Assembly: GCA_006386115.1 (NCBI GenBank) | Contig: VFIW01000057.1 | Span: forward strand, 237,564 to 301,563 | DNA from: Globisporangium splendens | Lineage: Eukaryota; Oomycota; Peronosporomycetes; Pythiales; Pythiaceae | Direction: 5' to 3' | Length of the DNA: 64,000 nucleotides | Shown here: one piece after another, positions 39,612 through 50,004 of the stretch | How positions within the stretch are numbered: the first letter of the stretch is position 1 | Layout: each line of letters opens with the position of its first letter | Made by a program: the position numbers and the translations under genes | The notes under the pieces: model-generated | The model's database searches: none | Told to the model about the DNA's origin: nothing | Seen by the model: the letters and a program-made list of their open reading frames with translations, nothing else

Positions 39612-42600
39612 ATGTACGCCGCGCTACATGCCCTCAAGAATGCATTTTACAAAAACCAAAAGAAGGAAAAAAGACCATGTCCTAACACGCTACGGGTATT
39701 AACTCAGAACGTGTGCGGATTCAAAAAGAAAGAACGAACAAAATGGTTAGAGGACCTCAAGGGGGCACTAACCGCAGAAAAGTATGATATCATTTATTTA
39801 CAGGAAACGAGGATCACCACAGCCAAAGAAGAACGCAGACTCCGACATTACTGGAACCGAATATGGGGGGTTGCAAACCTGGACGAACCAACGTCCTTTT
39901 GGTCCATCCATCCAGACGCGACCGGCGGAGTTGCAATACTCACAAATCCGAAGACGATTAGCGAAACACAACTGATCGAGGAATCCAAGTGGACGAATCG
40001 CACAGTCGCTATCAAGTCCAAGGGAGTGGTGTGGATTAATGTGTACGCACCCAACAAGAAAGCAGAGCGAGAACACTTCTTCCGACGCCTAAACGAGGAG
40101 TTCGGGACTCATCGTGCAGCAGCAGTGCTCGGAGGTGACTTCAATTGTGTGCTCGACAAGCAACGGGACCGGTACCAAAGAGGAGTTCGGCTACCTGTGC
40201 AGTGCGAGAGTGCAGAACTGAGACGACTAGTGACGGAGTGGAACATTTACGACGCACGGGAGCTAGTGGAGGATCCGGAGTGGCCAGTGCAGAGGGAACC
40301 GACGGAGCATTTCACATACTGGAGAAAAAACTCAGCCAGTCGACTCGACCGATTCTATATCGCAGGAAACCTGGGCAGCGCCGTGCAATGGGAGGCCATA
40401 GAGCTACCCAAGCGCTACTCGGATCACCAAGCAGTGGTGCTGCATATGAAATGGACGAGTCAACCGCAGAGACCAAAGAGAGTGAACAAGTGCAGGTACC
40501 CGATGCGAACCTCGCGTCCTGACTTGGTGCGGACTGGGGTGCAAAAGGCAATCGTTCACGAGCTGGAGCTGATGCAGAGTGAAGAGTCAATCGTATGGAG
40601 CAACCTGGAGCAGCGTATCATCAAAGCAATACTGAGAGTAAGTCGAGCAGAGAAGCGGCAAGTACGAAGATATCGGCAAAAATTGGAGGATCAGCAGCAC
40701 CGACCGGCAAACCGCACAAGGCGTCAGCTGATCGAAGAGCAAGCAAACGCGGCAAGAGAGGCAGCAGAGTTTAAATTCGGCAAGTATATGCAAGCAACGC
40801 AGGGGGATGTTCGTCACTTCTTTCGGAGGATCGCCAACTGGCAGCGGGATCAAACAATTTCGCGATTGGAACCGACTCCCGGAAGGTACCACTCACCAAA
40901 CGCGAGTCTGGCGGACATCATGGGGGCAGAATGGCACCAAATCACTGGCCAGAGCCATGCTGCGGTCCCTCCGCAGAAGGCTGAACAGCGATTTGATGCA
41001 CTGGTATACATTCCGGAAACTCGAAAAGTCACGGAAGAGCAAAACCAAGACTTGATGGCACCCATCACTGAAAAGGAAGTACGAGAGGCGATCGCGGCTT
41101 TACATCGGCATAAGGCAGGTGGCGTGGACAGTCTGAACAATGACTTCTACAAGGATTGCGAGGACGTGATGGTTGAAGTTTTGGTGCGGGAATTCAACAA
41201 CATCCAACGCGGGGCACCCATGCCACGATCATTCGGTCAAGGAATCGTGATACCGTTGCGCAAGAAAGGAGATTCGCCAAACCCCCTCGATTACAGACCA
41301 ATCACTCTGCTTACGACCACTTACAAGTTGTTTGCAAAAGTCTTGGCGACAAGGCTGCAAGACGTCCTTCTGTGGATCATCGGGGAAGCACAACAAGGCT
41401 TTGTACGCGACCGACTGATGGAGAACGCGATCCTCATCATGCAAGCCGCATTGGACAAAGCGTACCACAACAACGGTGAAGGGTTGGATGACGCTCCGGG
41501 AATTGCGATGCTTGACTTCATGAAGGCTTACGACACGTTGGACAGAGATTTTCTGTATCTTGTGCTGAGCAAGTTCGGCTTTGGGCGACAATTTGTGGAT
41601 TTAGTACGTCGAATGCACTCGGACACTACAGCGCAGTACCTGGTGAACGGTGAAGTGTCGAGAGAATGGGAGGTCAAGTCGGGAATTCGTCAAGGTTGCC
41701 CCCTGGCCCCTCTGCTGTTTATTGTCGCCGCGGAGATTCTCGCACTAGCAGTACAACAAGACCCCCATCTGGAAGGAATTCGTGTGACCAGATCCGGAGC
41801 AGAACCCCATCTCATTTCGACCTTCGTCGACGACTCCGCCGTCTTTTTGAAGCAAGGGAAACAGCTGCCTCGACTCATGCAGCTGCTGTCCGAGTTCGGT
41901 AAGCAATCAGGTCTGCACGTGCAACCAACGAAAAGCAGCTACATCTGTCTCAACACAGCAGTAGTCCAGGAACAAAGATGCGGCATTCCAATTCTGAAGC
42001 ATGGAGAGACGGTGAGATACCTTGGCATCCAAATAGGTACCGGGAACATCACACAAGCTAATTGGGAGGACCGCCTGCAAAAGCTCCGAACCAGATTGAT
42101 CATCGCGGCCAAAGTCTCCAACAGTGTGGTGGGGAGAGTGCTTATACTGAATTCGATCTTACTGCCGTCGATTCTGTTCACTGCCGGCTACATCAAGCCC
42201 CCAGCGAAAGTCGTGGATCAGCTAGTGAATCTACAAAAGCAATTTTTGTGGAAATCGACACTCGGCACAGACGGCACGAGGCACAAGGTGAGTCCTTCCC
42301 TGCTCTACTTGCCAGTCAAGGAAGGAGGCATAGGTCTCTACTCAATACCTCTTGCAATAAAGCGACAAGCGATGCGGCGGACAACTCGGTGGCTACAGCG
42401 AGCGCGAGACAAGTATACAGAAGCTTGGCATGAACAGGTGCATCGGGACAAAAGTCAAAACCGGGGATGTTGCGCGATTTCACCAAAGGAGCGAAGCCAG
42501 CTAGCACAGACAAGGCTGTACCAGACAAACAATATCCACAGACTCGGGTGGGAGTATCTCTGTGAAGACCTGGTGGTGGCAGAGAGACGCAATCCCGCGT

Positions 42601-44687
42601 GGAAAGACGATCTGAAGCAGCAAATGGAATCCTTGCTACCGACCCTGGACCTCGAGTGGAGATCAGACGGACGTGTAGGTGTGTACTTTGAGAGGAAGCC
42701 TGAGCAGACGATTCATCAACTATCGGAAGAGACTCGAGCCTTCTGGCCATCCTTTCAGTGGAACGACAACCCCTGGATAATCGACAGTCAAGGCGAGCAG
42801 TATACAGTCAAAACGGTTCCTTTCCTGAAGGAATGCAATTTGGCCAGCTTCAACGTGAGACGGGAGGAAGAGCGAGTGTTCTCCGTGCGGCTACCAACCA
42901 TGAAGGCGACTCTAACGTTCAAACGAATGACCACCTTGCGAAAACTCGTAACCAGCATCATTCTATGCTCACCGGAGATAGAAATCGGTGCAGGCAACCA
43001 GTTGAACAGTCACCAGGAGCCGTGGAGCAGGAAACACACAAAACGAGAGTACAAGTGGATCAGCAACGGCATGGGAACCATCATCGCGGTGCCAGTATCG
43101 GAGGGGAGCCACACGGACTACATTCAGATGCAACGGCAAGCAAACGGAGTTCTCTGGACAGTGACCGACTGGGCTGGGGATGCTACCTGTCAACAAGACG
43201 TGGCAATGATCGAAGAAGAAATAGAAACCGTAGGGTGGACATTCAAACCTCACCCGCTCACGACTCACTGTCCGTGGCTGGTGCATGAACGTACTCCCCC
43301 AAACAGTATCCAGAAGACAATTGACCGAGCACGAACACGGAGGTTGCACAGCAAGTTGTATCAAGGTCTCGGAGGACTCATAGACAAGCTCAACGAAGTC
43401 GCGAAAACTGACCAGTGGTACAGTCATGTGCAGTATCGACTACCAGCAGATCTATGGAAACAACGAGGATGTCTTACGCCGTATCAGATGTGGACGACAT
43501 ACCGGATCTCTACGATGCAGCTCAACCTATTCCATCCGGGAAGGATCGAGTCTCCAGCGTGCCCAAGCAATGCCGGATGTGGGGAGATAAAAGAAACTAT
43601 CTCACACATAGTCTGGAGTTGCAAGCGAGCACAAGCCGCGTGGACGGCCTTCCTCGGACGATGGATGGGCCGAGCATTGACAGAGCAAGCACTCAACCTC
43701 TTCCTGCCTCATATTGCTAGCCGCACAGCACCGCCAGGTCAACGATCTGTGCTCCGGGAATTGGAAAAGCACTTCGGGTTCATTACTCCGGAACACTCGA
43801 CAGCACTACAGAAACTGTGGTTTATCGTCACATCAAGCATCCCAGTATTGTTGTGGAGAACGAGAGTGGAGATAGTGCATGAACGACAACATCTCACTAT
43901 CGAAGAAAGTACCCAGCGAGTGTGGACAGCGTGTGTGATGCAAGTGCGGGCTGTGGCTCATCGGATGAGAACGCTCAAAGGAGAAAAGATCGATGCAACT
44001 TGCCTGAGCCAACTGCTCAGCGTACTGGAGAGACAAGACTTGTCGCGCCAACTAGAAACATGGGGGACGGCGCGTTTGTATTTCGATGGAGGTGCACGCG
44101 GCAACCCAGGTCCAGGAGGCAGCGGATGGGCACTCATCTTCCTGAATGAACGCAGCAATCGATGGGAACTCAAAGCATGCGGCTATGCGTACATGGGACC
44201 AGAAGTCACGAACAATTGGTGCGAATACAGCGCACTGAAAGATGGCCTGGCATACAGTGCACACTACCTGCAGCATTATGAAGTCAAGTTGGAAGTCTTC
44301 GGAGACAGCCAAATGATTATCGCAGCCCAGAACGGGTTCTCTTCTATACGCCAGACCGAGTTGCAGTCACTAGCAGTTCGGGTAAACCAAATCATCGGCA
44401 ACTTTGCATGGACCTCCTGGAATCACACAAGACGAGAACAAAACAAGATGGCCGATCTTCTCGCCAACATGGCAATGAACTCCAAGAATGCGAAGATACT
44501 CACCGACGAATCGCGGGGAAATGATCAAGTTCTTATGTCCCAAGTCGCAGCTCTACTCGACAATGATATCGGTGCCACACTGTGGTGTTTCACGGACCGA
44601 ACGAGACGTCAAACACTCAAGTGGGGGAGCTGGAACTCCCGGGTACTCGCTACGTGTATTCTTTACGCACGAGACCAGATTCTGTAG
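39612..44687 (+). CDS. LINE family-1 ORF2: endonuclease, RT, zinc knuckle, RNase H
   Basis: A 1691-codon ORF. APE-type endonuclease at residues ~29-265 (LTQNVCGF, YLQETRI, GGDFNCVLD, SRLDRFYIA, YSDHQAVV). RT at ~540-810 with DYRPITLLTTTYKLF, MLDFMKAYDTLD, GIRQGCPLAPLLF, catalytic FVDD (~735) and YLGIQIG. A C-terminal knuckle CPSNAGCGEIKETISHIVWSC lies near 1316. RNase H at ~1488-1630 has FDGGARGNPGPGG, CEYSALKDGL, GDSQMIIA and NKMADLLANMAMN, with all acidic residues present. It therefore carries nicking, copying and template-removal activities. The last 36 codons (after 44580) come from the inserted Gypsy-B LTR. The native end resumes after the insertion and stops at 50321-50323. Confidence 0.92.
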   Translation: MYAALHALKNAFYKNQKKEKRPCPNTLRVLTQNVCGFKKKERTKWLEDLKGALTAEKYDIIYLQETRITTAKEERRLRHYWNRIWGVANLDEPTSFWSIHPDATGGVAILTNPKTISETQLIEESKWTNRTVAIKSKGVVWINVYAPNKKAEREHFFRRLNEEFGTHRAAAVLGGDFNCVLDKQRDRYQRGVRLPVQCESAELRRLVTEWNIYDARELVEDPEWPVQREPTEHFTYWRKNSASRLDRFYIAGNLGSAVQWEAIELPKRYSDHQAVVLHMKWTSQPQRPKRVNKCRYPMRTSRPDLVRTGVQKAIVHELELMQSEESIVWSNLEQRIIKAILRVSRAEKRQVRRYRQKLEDQQHRPANRTRRQLIEEQANAAREAAEFKFGKYMQATQGDVRHFFRRIANWQRDQTISRLEPTPGRYHSPNASLADIMGAEWHQITGQSHAAVPPQKAEQRFDALVYIPETRKVTEEQNQDLMAPITEKEVREAIAALHRHKAGGVDSLNNDFYKDCEDVMVEVLVREFNNIQRGAPMPRSFGQGIVIPLRKKGDSPNPLDYRPITLLTTTYKLFAKVLATRLQDVLLWIIGEAQQGFVRDRLMENAILIMQAALDKAYHNNGEGLDDAPGIAMLDFMKAYDTLDRDFLYLVLSKFGFGRQFVDLVRRMHSDTTAQYLVNGEVSREWEVKSGIRQGCPLAPLLFIVAAEILALAVQQDPHLEGIRVTRSGAEPHLISTFVDDSAVFLKQGKQLPRLMQLLSEFGKQSGLHVQPTKSSYICLNTAVVQEQRCGIPILKHGETVRYLGIQIGTGNITQANWEDRLQKLRTRLIIAAKVSNSVVGRVLILNSILLPSILFTAGYIKPPAKVVDQLVNLQKQFLWKSTLGTDGTRHKVSPSLLYLPVKEGGIGLYSIPLAIKRQAMRRTTRWLQRARDKYTEAWHEQVHRDKSQNRGCCAISPKERSQLAQTRLYQTNNIHRLGWEYLCEDLVVAERRNPAWKDDLKQQMESLLPTLDLEWRSDGRVGVYFERKPEQTIHQLSEETRAFWPSFQWNDNPWIIDSQGEQYTVKTVPFLKECNLASFNVRREEERVFSVRLPTMKATLTFKRMTTLRKLVTSIILCSPEIEIGAGNQLNSHQEPWSRKHTKREYKWISNGMGTIIAVPVSEGSHTDYIQMQRQANGVLWTVTDWAGDATCQQDVAMIEEEIETVGWTFKPHPLTTHCPWLVHERTPPNSIQKTIDRARTRRLHSKLYQGLGGLIDKLNEVAKTDQWYSHVQYRLPADLWKQRGCLTPYQMWTTYRISTMQLNLFHPGRIESPACPSNAGCGEIKETISHIVWSCKRAQAAWTAFLGRWMGRALTEQALNLFLPHIASRTAPPGQRSVLRELEKHFGFITPEHSTALQKLWFIVTSSIPVLLWRTRVEIVHERQHLTIEESTQRVWTACVMQVRAVAHRMRTLKGEKIDATCLSQLLSVLERQDLSRQLETWGTARLYFDGGARGNPGPGGSGWALIFLNERSNRWELKACGYAYMGPEVTNNWCEYSALKDGLAYSAHYLQHYEVKLEVFGDSQMIIAAQNGFSSIRQTELQSLAVRVNQIIGNFAWTSWNHTRREQNKMADLLANMAMNSKNAKILTDESRGNDQVLMSQVAALLDNDIGATLWCFTDRTRRQTLKWGSWNSRVLATCILYARDQIL
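44576..44580 (+). repeat. Target site duplication of Gypsy-B, left (cacac)
   Basis: Repeated at 50260-50264. Removing the element and one copy restores the LINE ORF2 C-terminus, which then resembles the related LINE fragment ending SRLRRS in the inverted-repeat arms. Confidence 0.92.
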
Positions 44688-44872
44688 AATAGAATAAATG
44701 AGAGCTCGTAAGGTATGCAAACAACACACACTCATCTCTACGCTGCTCTCCACCAGTCGTTCACTCGCTCGCGCCGTTGGTCCACACCAACGGTGCGATC
44801 CAGGGGGTGCTCATCTGGGTTGTGAGGAAGCTGCCTGGTCGTGGAGTGGCCCACACCACTGCGCACGCCACA
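44581..44872 (-). repeat. Gypsy-B 3' LTR
   Basis: 292 bp. It carries a 37-bp segment (about 44748-44784) absent from the other LTR. Part of it is the left arm of a perfect hairpin ccgttggt / accaacgg. Confidence 0.92.
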
Positions 44873-44895
44873 CTGCCTCCCCAAGCTTTCTCACA

Positions 44896-47800
44896 TCACA
44901 GGCGTCCATCGCTCTGTCGGTGGTATAGTTGGAGCTTTCGGTCGCCACTCTGGTCGACGTATCTTTTCACCAGATCAGGTACATCTGCTCTGATTGCCTC
45001 CACAGGCTCCCAGGAATCTTCAATGTCCTCAAATCCTTTCCATTTCACGAGAAGCTCGTAAGACTTCATGTTGTCGTTGTATTGGTGGCTACAGATCCTC
45101 TCGACACCTAGCAGCGTATCTTGGGCACCCACGTGCTCAATCAGCTCACGAGTCACGTTCAGCGAATCGTCCCTGTAGAACTTCAGCCTCGAAGCATGGA
45201 CGTCAGCGCGCTCTTTCGTGATCAGATGCTCGACAACGAAATAATATTCACACGCCTCCACAACTCGAAATGGCCCAGTCCAAGTCACCATCAGCTTTCC
45301 TAACCCTCTACGTTCGTCAACCCTCGAACGCAGAACGTAGTCTCCAATGCTGAAGTTGGCAGGCTTGCCTTTTCTTTTGTCCATGTTGTACTGCGTTTGA
45401 TTCTTCTTCTTTTCTTTGACCTCCAGGTGCATTGCGCTCAGAGACTCGCGTAAGTTTCTCAGCTTTGCCTCCACGAAATCGCTGGTGTCATCGATCGTCA
45501 CGATCATCTCATGGTTGCTCGGTGCCAGAATCGTCGTCAGCGGCGACGGGCACTGCAGACCCGTGAAGAGCTCAATCGGAGCCTTGTGCGCGAGTGACGC
45601 CACCTGCGAATGATTCAAGCTTGCTTGCACAAGGGGTAGCAGGTAAGGCCAGTCCCGCCTGTTGATTTTGTACTCGAGAATCAATACTTTCAGCACTTGA
45701 ATGATGTCTCGATTAACACGCTCTATCGTTCCATTGCACCATGGACAATAGGCGAGCACAAAATCTTGCTTGGCTTTCAACCGCGTGCACAGCACTTGAA
45801 TCACCTTGTTTTTAAAGTGAGTTCCACAGTCACTGATCCAGACTTTGGCCAGTCCAAAGTTGCTGTACCAGTCGAGCATCGCCTGCGCGGCGACTTCGGC
45901 AGTCGGGCATTCACACCGCACGAGCTGCGTGTAGTGAGTAGCAGCATCCTTCAGTACCAGAAGGTATGCATTCCCCTCAAATGACTCTCCTAAATACAGG
46001 AAGTCCCAGTGAAGTGCCTCATTCCGCTCATGGGCATGAAAGGTTTCACTCCACGGTCGTGGAATTATTCTTCCTCCTTTGACGTGCAAGCAAAGCAGAC
46101 ACTCGTTGCAAAACCGTCTCACGAGCTTTGCGAGGCGTACCACCTCGAACACTGCTTTCAGTTGGTTCTGCATCACGTCCATACCTCTGTGACCTCGCGC
46201 TCCACAGTGCGAGATCACCAGAAGCCTCTCCAGTAGATCGTGCGCTTCTTCGGGAATCCAAACCCTGCCATTAACGCGCCACGTTCCATCATCATCTTGC
46301 TCTGCACCACTCGGTGGTCGGTGCAAATTCTGACATCGCTTTATCTCTTCATAGGTCGGCCACACAAAGGCGTCACTATCAAGTGGGCGAATATACACAG
46401 TAGAAGTTCGGCGGTGAGTCGTAGTCAGCTTCTTTGCCCTCATGGCTGTGACTCTCTTGGTCACAAGCTCACACTGCTCGCCGTCATGGGAATCATCCCA
46501 GCTCTCAGGACACACATCATCACCAGTCGAAACTCTCATGGTTTCCGAGACACTCATGGCCTCCAATAACTGGTCACGACCGTAGACGCCAGTCGCGGCA
46601 CTCATGGTCGCAGCACTCTTGGCTCTCGAACACGGGAACTGACGCTCACCTACGTGCTCACAGTTACCTTCGACGCGGGCTCTCATGGCCTCCATTCGCC
46701 TGTCGGCCTCAGCGCTGGCTCTCATGGCCTCCTTCCGCTGGCCTAGATGGCTGTCGTTGCCTCCAATCTCGGTGTTCACAACCGCGGCTCTCATGGCCGA
46801 CAGAGACTGGTCCTGACAATGGGTGTCCATGCGATCTTCTCCGACCCAAGTACACTTGGCCTCCACAGGCTGGTCGTGGTAACCACCACTTCCGTCAGCC
46901 TCGGTGTTCATAACCGCGGCTGTATTAGCTGTGCTTGGTCGGTCTGTGCAGTGGTCATTTTCTTTCTCTGCTCCATTGGTTCCACGAGTAGCCGTCACAC
47001 CTCCCCAGCGCGAGATCAGATCGGCCCATATGTTGTGGACGCCATCAATGTGTTCGATTTGATAGCAATAACCGAGCAACTTCGTAGACCAGCGCAGGAG
47101 CTTCCCGCGCACATGCTTCTTCAACTCTTTCCCCGGCACGAACAGGTGCACAATGTTTCGATGGTCACAATAGATCTTGAATCCTTGCGCACGCAGCAAA
47201 AGGTACTCGAGCTTGTCACATGCATGGGCAATGGGAAACATCTCTTTCTCGAGAACCGTCCAGTTCAATTGGGAACCCTTGAAAGTCCCACCCATGCATA
47301 TGAGGAGTTCATGTTGCTGTGCCTGTATAGGAACCGCAGGCGTCCAATTCGCGACTTGTGTTACTACAAGTCCCCAGCCATTGTCCGAGGCGTCCGACAA
47401 CAGGCACATTTGGCTCTCTGGCAGAGGATAAGTAAGCACGGTGGAGTGTGACAAAAGCCGCTTCACGTCGTCAAAGCATTGCTTCTCATCCACACTCAAT
47501 TCAATGGCAACACGTGCCGCCGATACTTTCGTTCTCTTTCGGCCTTTAAGCGCAGCACCCAATCGCTTCTGAAGCGGTTCGATCACCCGAGCGTAGTTCA
47601 CAAGTCCATCACGAAGCCAATTCGTAGCACAGACGAACTGTTGGAGCGCTGCGGCAGTTGGCGGGTACGGTAGGTTTTGGAGAGCGTGAATCCTTTCCGC
47701 GTCGTGCCCTATTCCAGCCTCACTTATTATGCGCCCACACCATTTCACCTCGGTCAGGAATAGGTGGCTCTTTTTCGGACTCAACTTTAGGCCGTGCTGG

Positions 47801-49965
47801 TCCAACAGAAAGAAGACTCGCTCCATCACGTTCAACAATTCTTCGACGCTATCGGAAAACAATAGCAAGTCATCGACCCAGACCAAGACATACTTGTACA
47901 GTAACTCGTCCAAGACTTTCTCCACCGTAGCTTGAAAGTGCAGAGCAGCGTCCGCAGATCCCTGTGGCACCCTCAGAGGCGTGAAAATTTTCTTGTCCGT
48001 CATGTAGCTCAGGATTTCTTGACTTGCTTTGGCAAGCGGAAGTTGCCAAAAACCTTTCAAAAAGTCAAACACCGAGTAGTATTTCTTCCCACGGCAATGC
48101 TCGAGAGCAACATGGAGGTTTGGCATCATCCCCACTATTGTATCCGTCATGTCATTGACTGGCCGGTAGTCGTTCCTCTGGCGGTATTCGTTGCCTTCCG
48201 CTTTTCGCACGGGCACCGCCGGGCATGCCCATCGGCTCCTCGGGTTCTCGTACACCCAGCCAATGCTCACCAGTTGATTGTTAAAGCTCTCTAAGAACTT
48301 TGACTTTTCAGGGCTATAAGTCCGAGGACGGCATTTATACGGAGTCGCTCCCGGTTTCAAACGGATCTCCAATGGATCCACCAGCGCAGGTGGATCGTTC
48401 CCGAGGACGAGACGCCAGATGTCGTACATCAGACATAATTCGCGCAACTTCTCCTTGTTTCTCTCTGGAAATCCTTTCCTTATGGCATCTTTGACCATCT
48501 CATTCACAATCTCGATTACATCGAGCTTGACTTGGAAGGGTTCGGGGGTCTCGGCGGGCGAAACGGGATCGTCATCACTGTCGACTCTTCGGGCAGCCAA
48601 CATCTCTAGCAAACGATTCACGTCAATGCCCAGCTCTCTCAACAACGCCTTTCCCACAATGAACTCCTCTTCCTCGCCTTCAATCACCAAACACAGTTTC
48701 CGATCTTGACAACGAACAGGTCCCGCTGCAGTGTGCAAAGTCACAAAGAGCTCCACAGCATGTGTAGATTGAATGCACCCGCCCACTGTGCTAGACACCA
48801 TAGGTTTGTCGAGCGCGTATTCAATTACACTTTTGTCTTTCGCCTTCACTGCTTCAAGATGCGCACGCGAGATCAAGTTCACGTCGGACCCACTGTCTGC
48901 GCAATAGGGAACTAATTCCACGTCATTCAGACAGGCCATCATCACTGGGTTCGTTGCTGATTCCTTCAAGATTGACCCGACCTTCTTGGCTCTCAGGTTC
49001 CGCTTCGGAAAGGAGCCACGCAGTTTCGCAGAATGCTCCTTGAGCAACCTGACCTTCTCATCCGAACTCGCTGTGGGACAGGACCGTACCAGATGCTGCC
49101 CGCCACAATGCAGGCACGTTCTCGGAGACATCGACTGCGCGCCATCGTGGGGTCTCTTTCTTCGCTTCCCTTCTTCTACACGGCGCATCTTATCGCCGCT
49201 GCTCTCCACAGTGCGCGGCTGCTCGGATCGCGTCTTTTTGATTCCAGCAGGGGCGTTTCGTCCAAACGGTCGCTTCTTCTGCTCCTGCCGGTGAGGCTGA
49301 GACTGCAAATACATCTCTTCTTGCTTCAAGGCTTTCTCCATCACAAGGTCGAAAAGCTTTACCGCATCCGCCTTGCTTGCCGAATCATGGAATCGTTGGT
49401 GCAATTGAACTGCCTCTTGAAGCGCAGCAGGATCGATAAACCGCATCAAGATCTTGCACTTCTCTTTAGCTCCTTGTTTGCCTTCCATGATCGTGGTCAG
49501 CCCGTTCTCCTGAATGATGTCGTCGCAGAGCTTGAAATAGTTGATCACGCGCGCACCGACGTCGCTCTCGCGGAGGTTCATCCTCAAACGAGACTCGAAC
49601 AGCTTGTCAATGTCAGGTACGGTGCTGTTCTTCACGCTATCAATTATCTTGTTGAGCTCCTTCATCAAGCGCACGTCATCGATTTTATCGACCGGTATTT
49701 TCCATTTGTACGTACAGCAGGCAGTTAGCAACTGCAAATCCATGCTGTTCTTCACGGACACCCTCACGCTGTCGGGGTCTTCTTGCGTTCCTACGCACCA
49801 CATCTCTACCATCGCTTCATACTCCTTACGCGCACTTCGCCACTTGACTAGCGCCTCGTGAGATATGCTGTCAATTCGCGGGGGGCATAGCGGCGTGTAC
49901 ACAGGAGCCGCGAGGCGATCTGCGTGCGTCGGCGTTGCTGTCGCCGGCTTGGTTTCGTCGTCCAT
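44896..49965 (-). CDS. gag-pol: Gypsy-B gag-pol polyprotein
   Basis: 1689 residues from the ATG at 49965. A Gag-like N-terminus is followed by a knuckle CLHCGGQHLVRSC (~285) and a protease with DSG (CADSGSDVNLIS, ~357). RT has FDFLKGFWQLPL and catalytic VDD (VLVWVDDLLLFSDS, ~705). RNase H has LLSDASDNGWGLV (~868). An unusual spacer full of AMRA/EAMRA repeats (~1010-1180) follows. Integrase has an HHCC finger (HCGARGHRG...CNECLLC) and a D,D,E core (HWDFLYLG, SDCGTHF, NGTIERVNR). A C-terminal chromodomain has LLVKWKGFEDIEDSWEP. There is no stop or frameshift, so this is the most intact LTR element here. The single-ORF layout contrasts with the frameshifting Gypsy copies 1-3. The chromodomain would target modified histones. 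Confidence 0.93.
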   Translation of the reverse strand: MDDETKPATATPTHADRLAAPVYTPLCPPRIDSISHEALVKWRSARKEYEAMVEMWCVGTQEDPDSVRVSVKNSMDLQLLTACCTYKWKIPVDKIDDVRLMKELNKIIDSVKNSTVPDIDKLFESRLRMNLRESDVGARVINYFKLCDDIIQENGLTTIMEGKQGAKEKCKILMRFIDPAALQEAVQLHQRFHDSASKADAVKLFDLVMEKALKQEEMYLQSQPHRQEQKKRPFGRNAPAGIKKTRSEQPRTVESSGDKMRRVEEGKRRKRPHDGAQSMSPRTCLHCGGQHLVRSCPTASSDEKVRLLKEHSAKLRGSFPKRNLRAKKVGSILKESATNPVMMACLNDVELVPYCADSGSDVNLISRAHLEAVKAKDKSVIEYALDKPMVSSTVGGCIQSTHAVELFVTLHTAAGPVRCQDRKLCLVIEGEEEEFIVGKALLRELGIDVNRLLEMLAARRVDSDDDPVSPAETPEPFQVKLDVIEIVNEMVKDAIRKGFPERNKEKLRELCLMYDIWRLVLGNDPPALVDPLEIRLKPGATPYKCRPRTYSPEKSKFLESFNNQLVSIGWVYENPRSRWACPAVPVRKAEGNEYRQRNDYRPVNDMTDTIVGMMPNLHVALEHCRGKKYYSVFDFLKGFWQLPLAKASQEILSYMTDKKIFTPLRVPQGSADAALHFQATVEKVLDELLYKYVLVWVDDLLLFSDSVEELLNVMERVFFLLDQHGLKLSPKKSHLFLTEVKWCGRIISEAGIGHDAERIHALQNLPYPPTAAALQQFVCATNWLRDGLVNYARVIEPLQKRLGAALKGRKRTKVSAARVAIELSVDEKQCFDDVKRLLSHSTVLTYPLPESQMCLLSDASDNGWGLVVTQVANWTPAVPIQAQQHELLICMGGTFKGSQLNWTVLEKEMFPIAHACDKLEYLLLRAQGFKIYCDHRNIVHLFVPGKELKKHVRGKLLRWSTKLLGYCYQIEHIDGVHNIWADLISRWGGVTATRGTNGAEKENDHCTDRPSTANTAAVMNTEADGSGGYHDQPVEAKCTWVGEDRMDTHCQDQSLSAMRAAVVNTEIGGNDSHLGQRKEAMRASAEADRRMEAMRARVEGNCEHVGERQFPCSRAKSAATMSAATGVYGRDQLLEAMSVSETMRVSTGDDVCPESWDDSHDGEQCELVTKRVTAMRAKKLTTTHRRTSTVYIRPLDSDAFVWPTYEEIKRCQNLHRPPSGAEQDDDGTWRVNGRVWIPEEAHDLLERLLVISHCGARGHRGMDVMQNQLKAVFEVVRLAKLVRRFCNECLLCLHVKGGRIIPRPWSETFHAHERNEALHWDFLYLGESFEGNAYLLVLKDAATHYTQLVRCECPTAEVAAQAMLDWYSNFGLAKVWISDCGTHFKNKVIQVLCTRLKAKQDFVLAYCPWCNGTIERVNRDIIQVLKVLILEYKINRRDWPYLLPLVQASLNHSQVASLAHKAPIELFTGLQCPSPLTTILAPSNHEMIVTIDDTSDFVEAKLRNLRESLSAMHLEVKEKKKNQTQYNMDKRKGKPANFSIGDYVLRSRVDERRGLGKLMVTWTGPFRVVEACEYYFVVEHLITKERADVHASRLKFYRDDSLNVTRELIEHVGAQDTLLGVERICSHQYNDNMKSYELLVKWKGFEDIEDSWEPVEAIRADVPDLVKRYVDQSGDRKLQLYHRQSDGRL
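46430..46930 (-). repeat. AMRA-type short repeats in the Gypsy-B RNase H-integrase spacer
   Basis: On the plus strand, ctcatggc-type motifs recur at irregular spacing. They encode repeated AMRA/EAMRA and AAVxNTE units on the minus strand. The normal tether in Gypsy elements is a short RNase H-like connection, so this expansion is unusual. Confidence 0.6.
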
Positions 49966-50004
49966 CTCCGCGCGTTCGGCGGAAACAGGTACTAAAGTTA
50001 ACTT

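Larger units (their letters stand above)
35402..44580 (+). mobile_element. LINE copy B (family 1), main part
   Basis: An apparently full-length two-ORF LINE. It resumes after the nested Gypsy-B at 50265 and ends at 50366, about 9.3 kb without the insertion. Its tail is a TC run (ccttctctctc) instead of poly-A. Both ORFs are open, so this family may have been active recently. Confidence 0.93.

Noticed and set aside
42758..43288. A 176-codon plus-strand ORF inside LINE ORF2
   Set aside because: It overlaps the clear ORF2 frame, has no domain and is best explained by codon bias.
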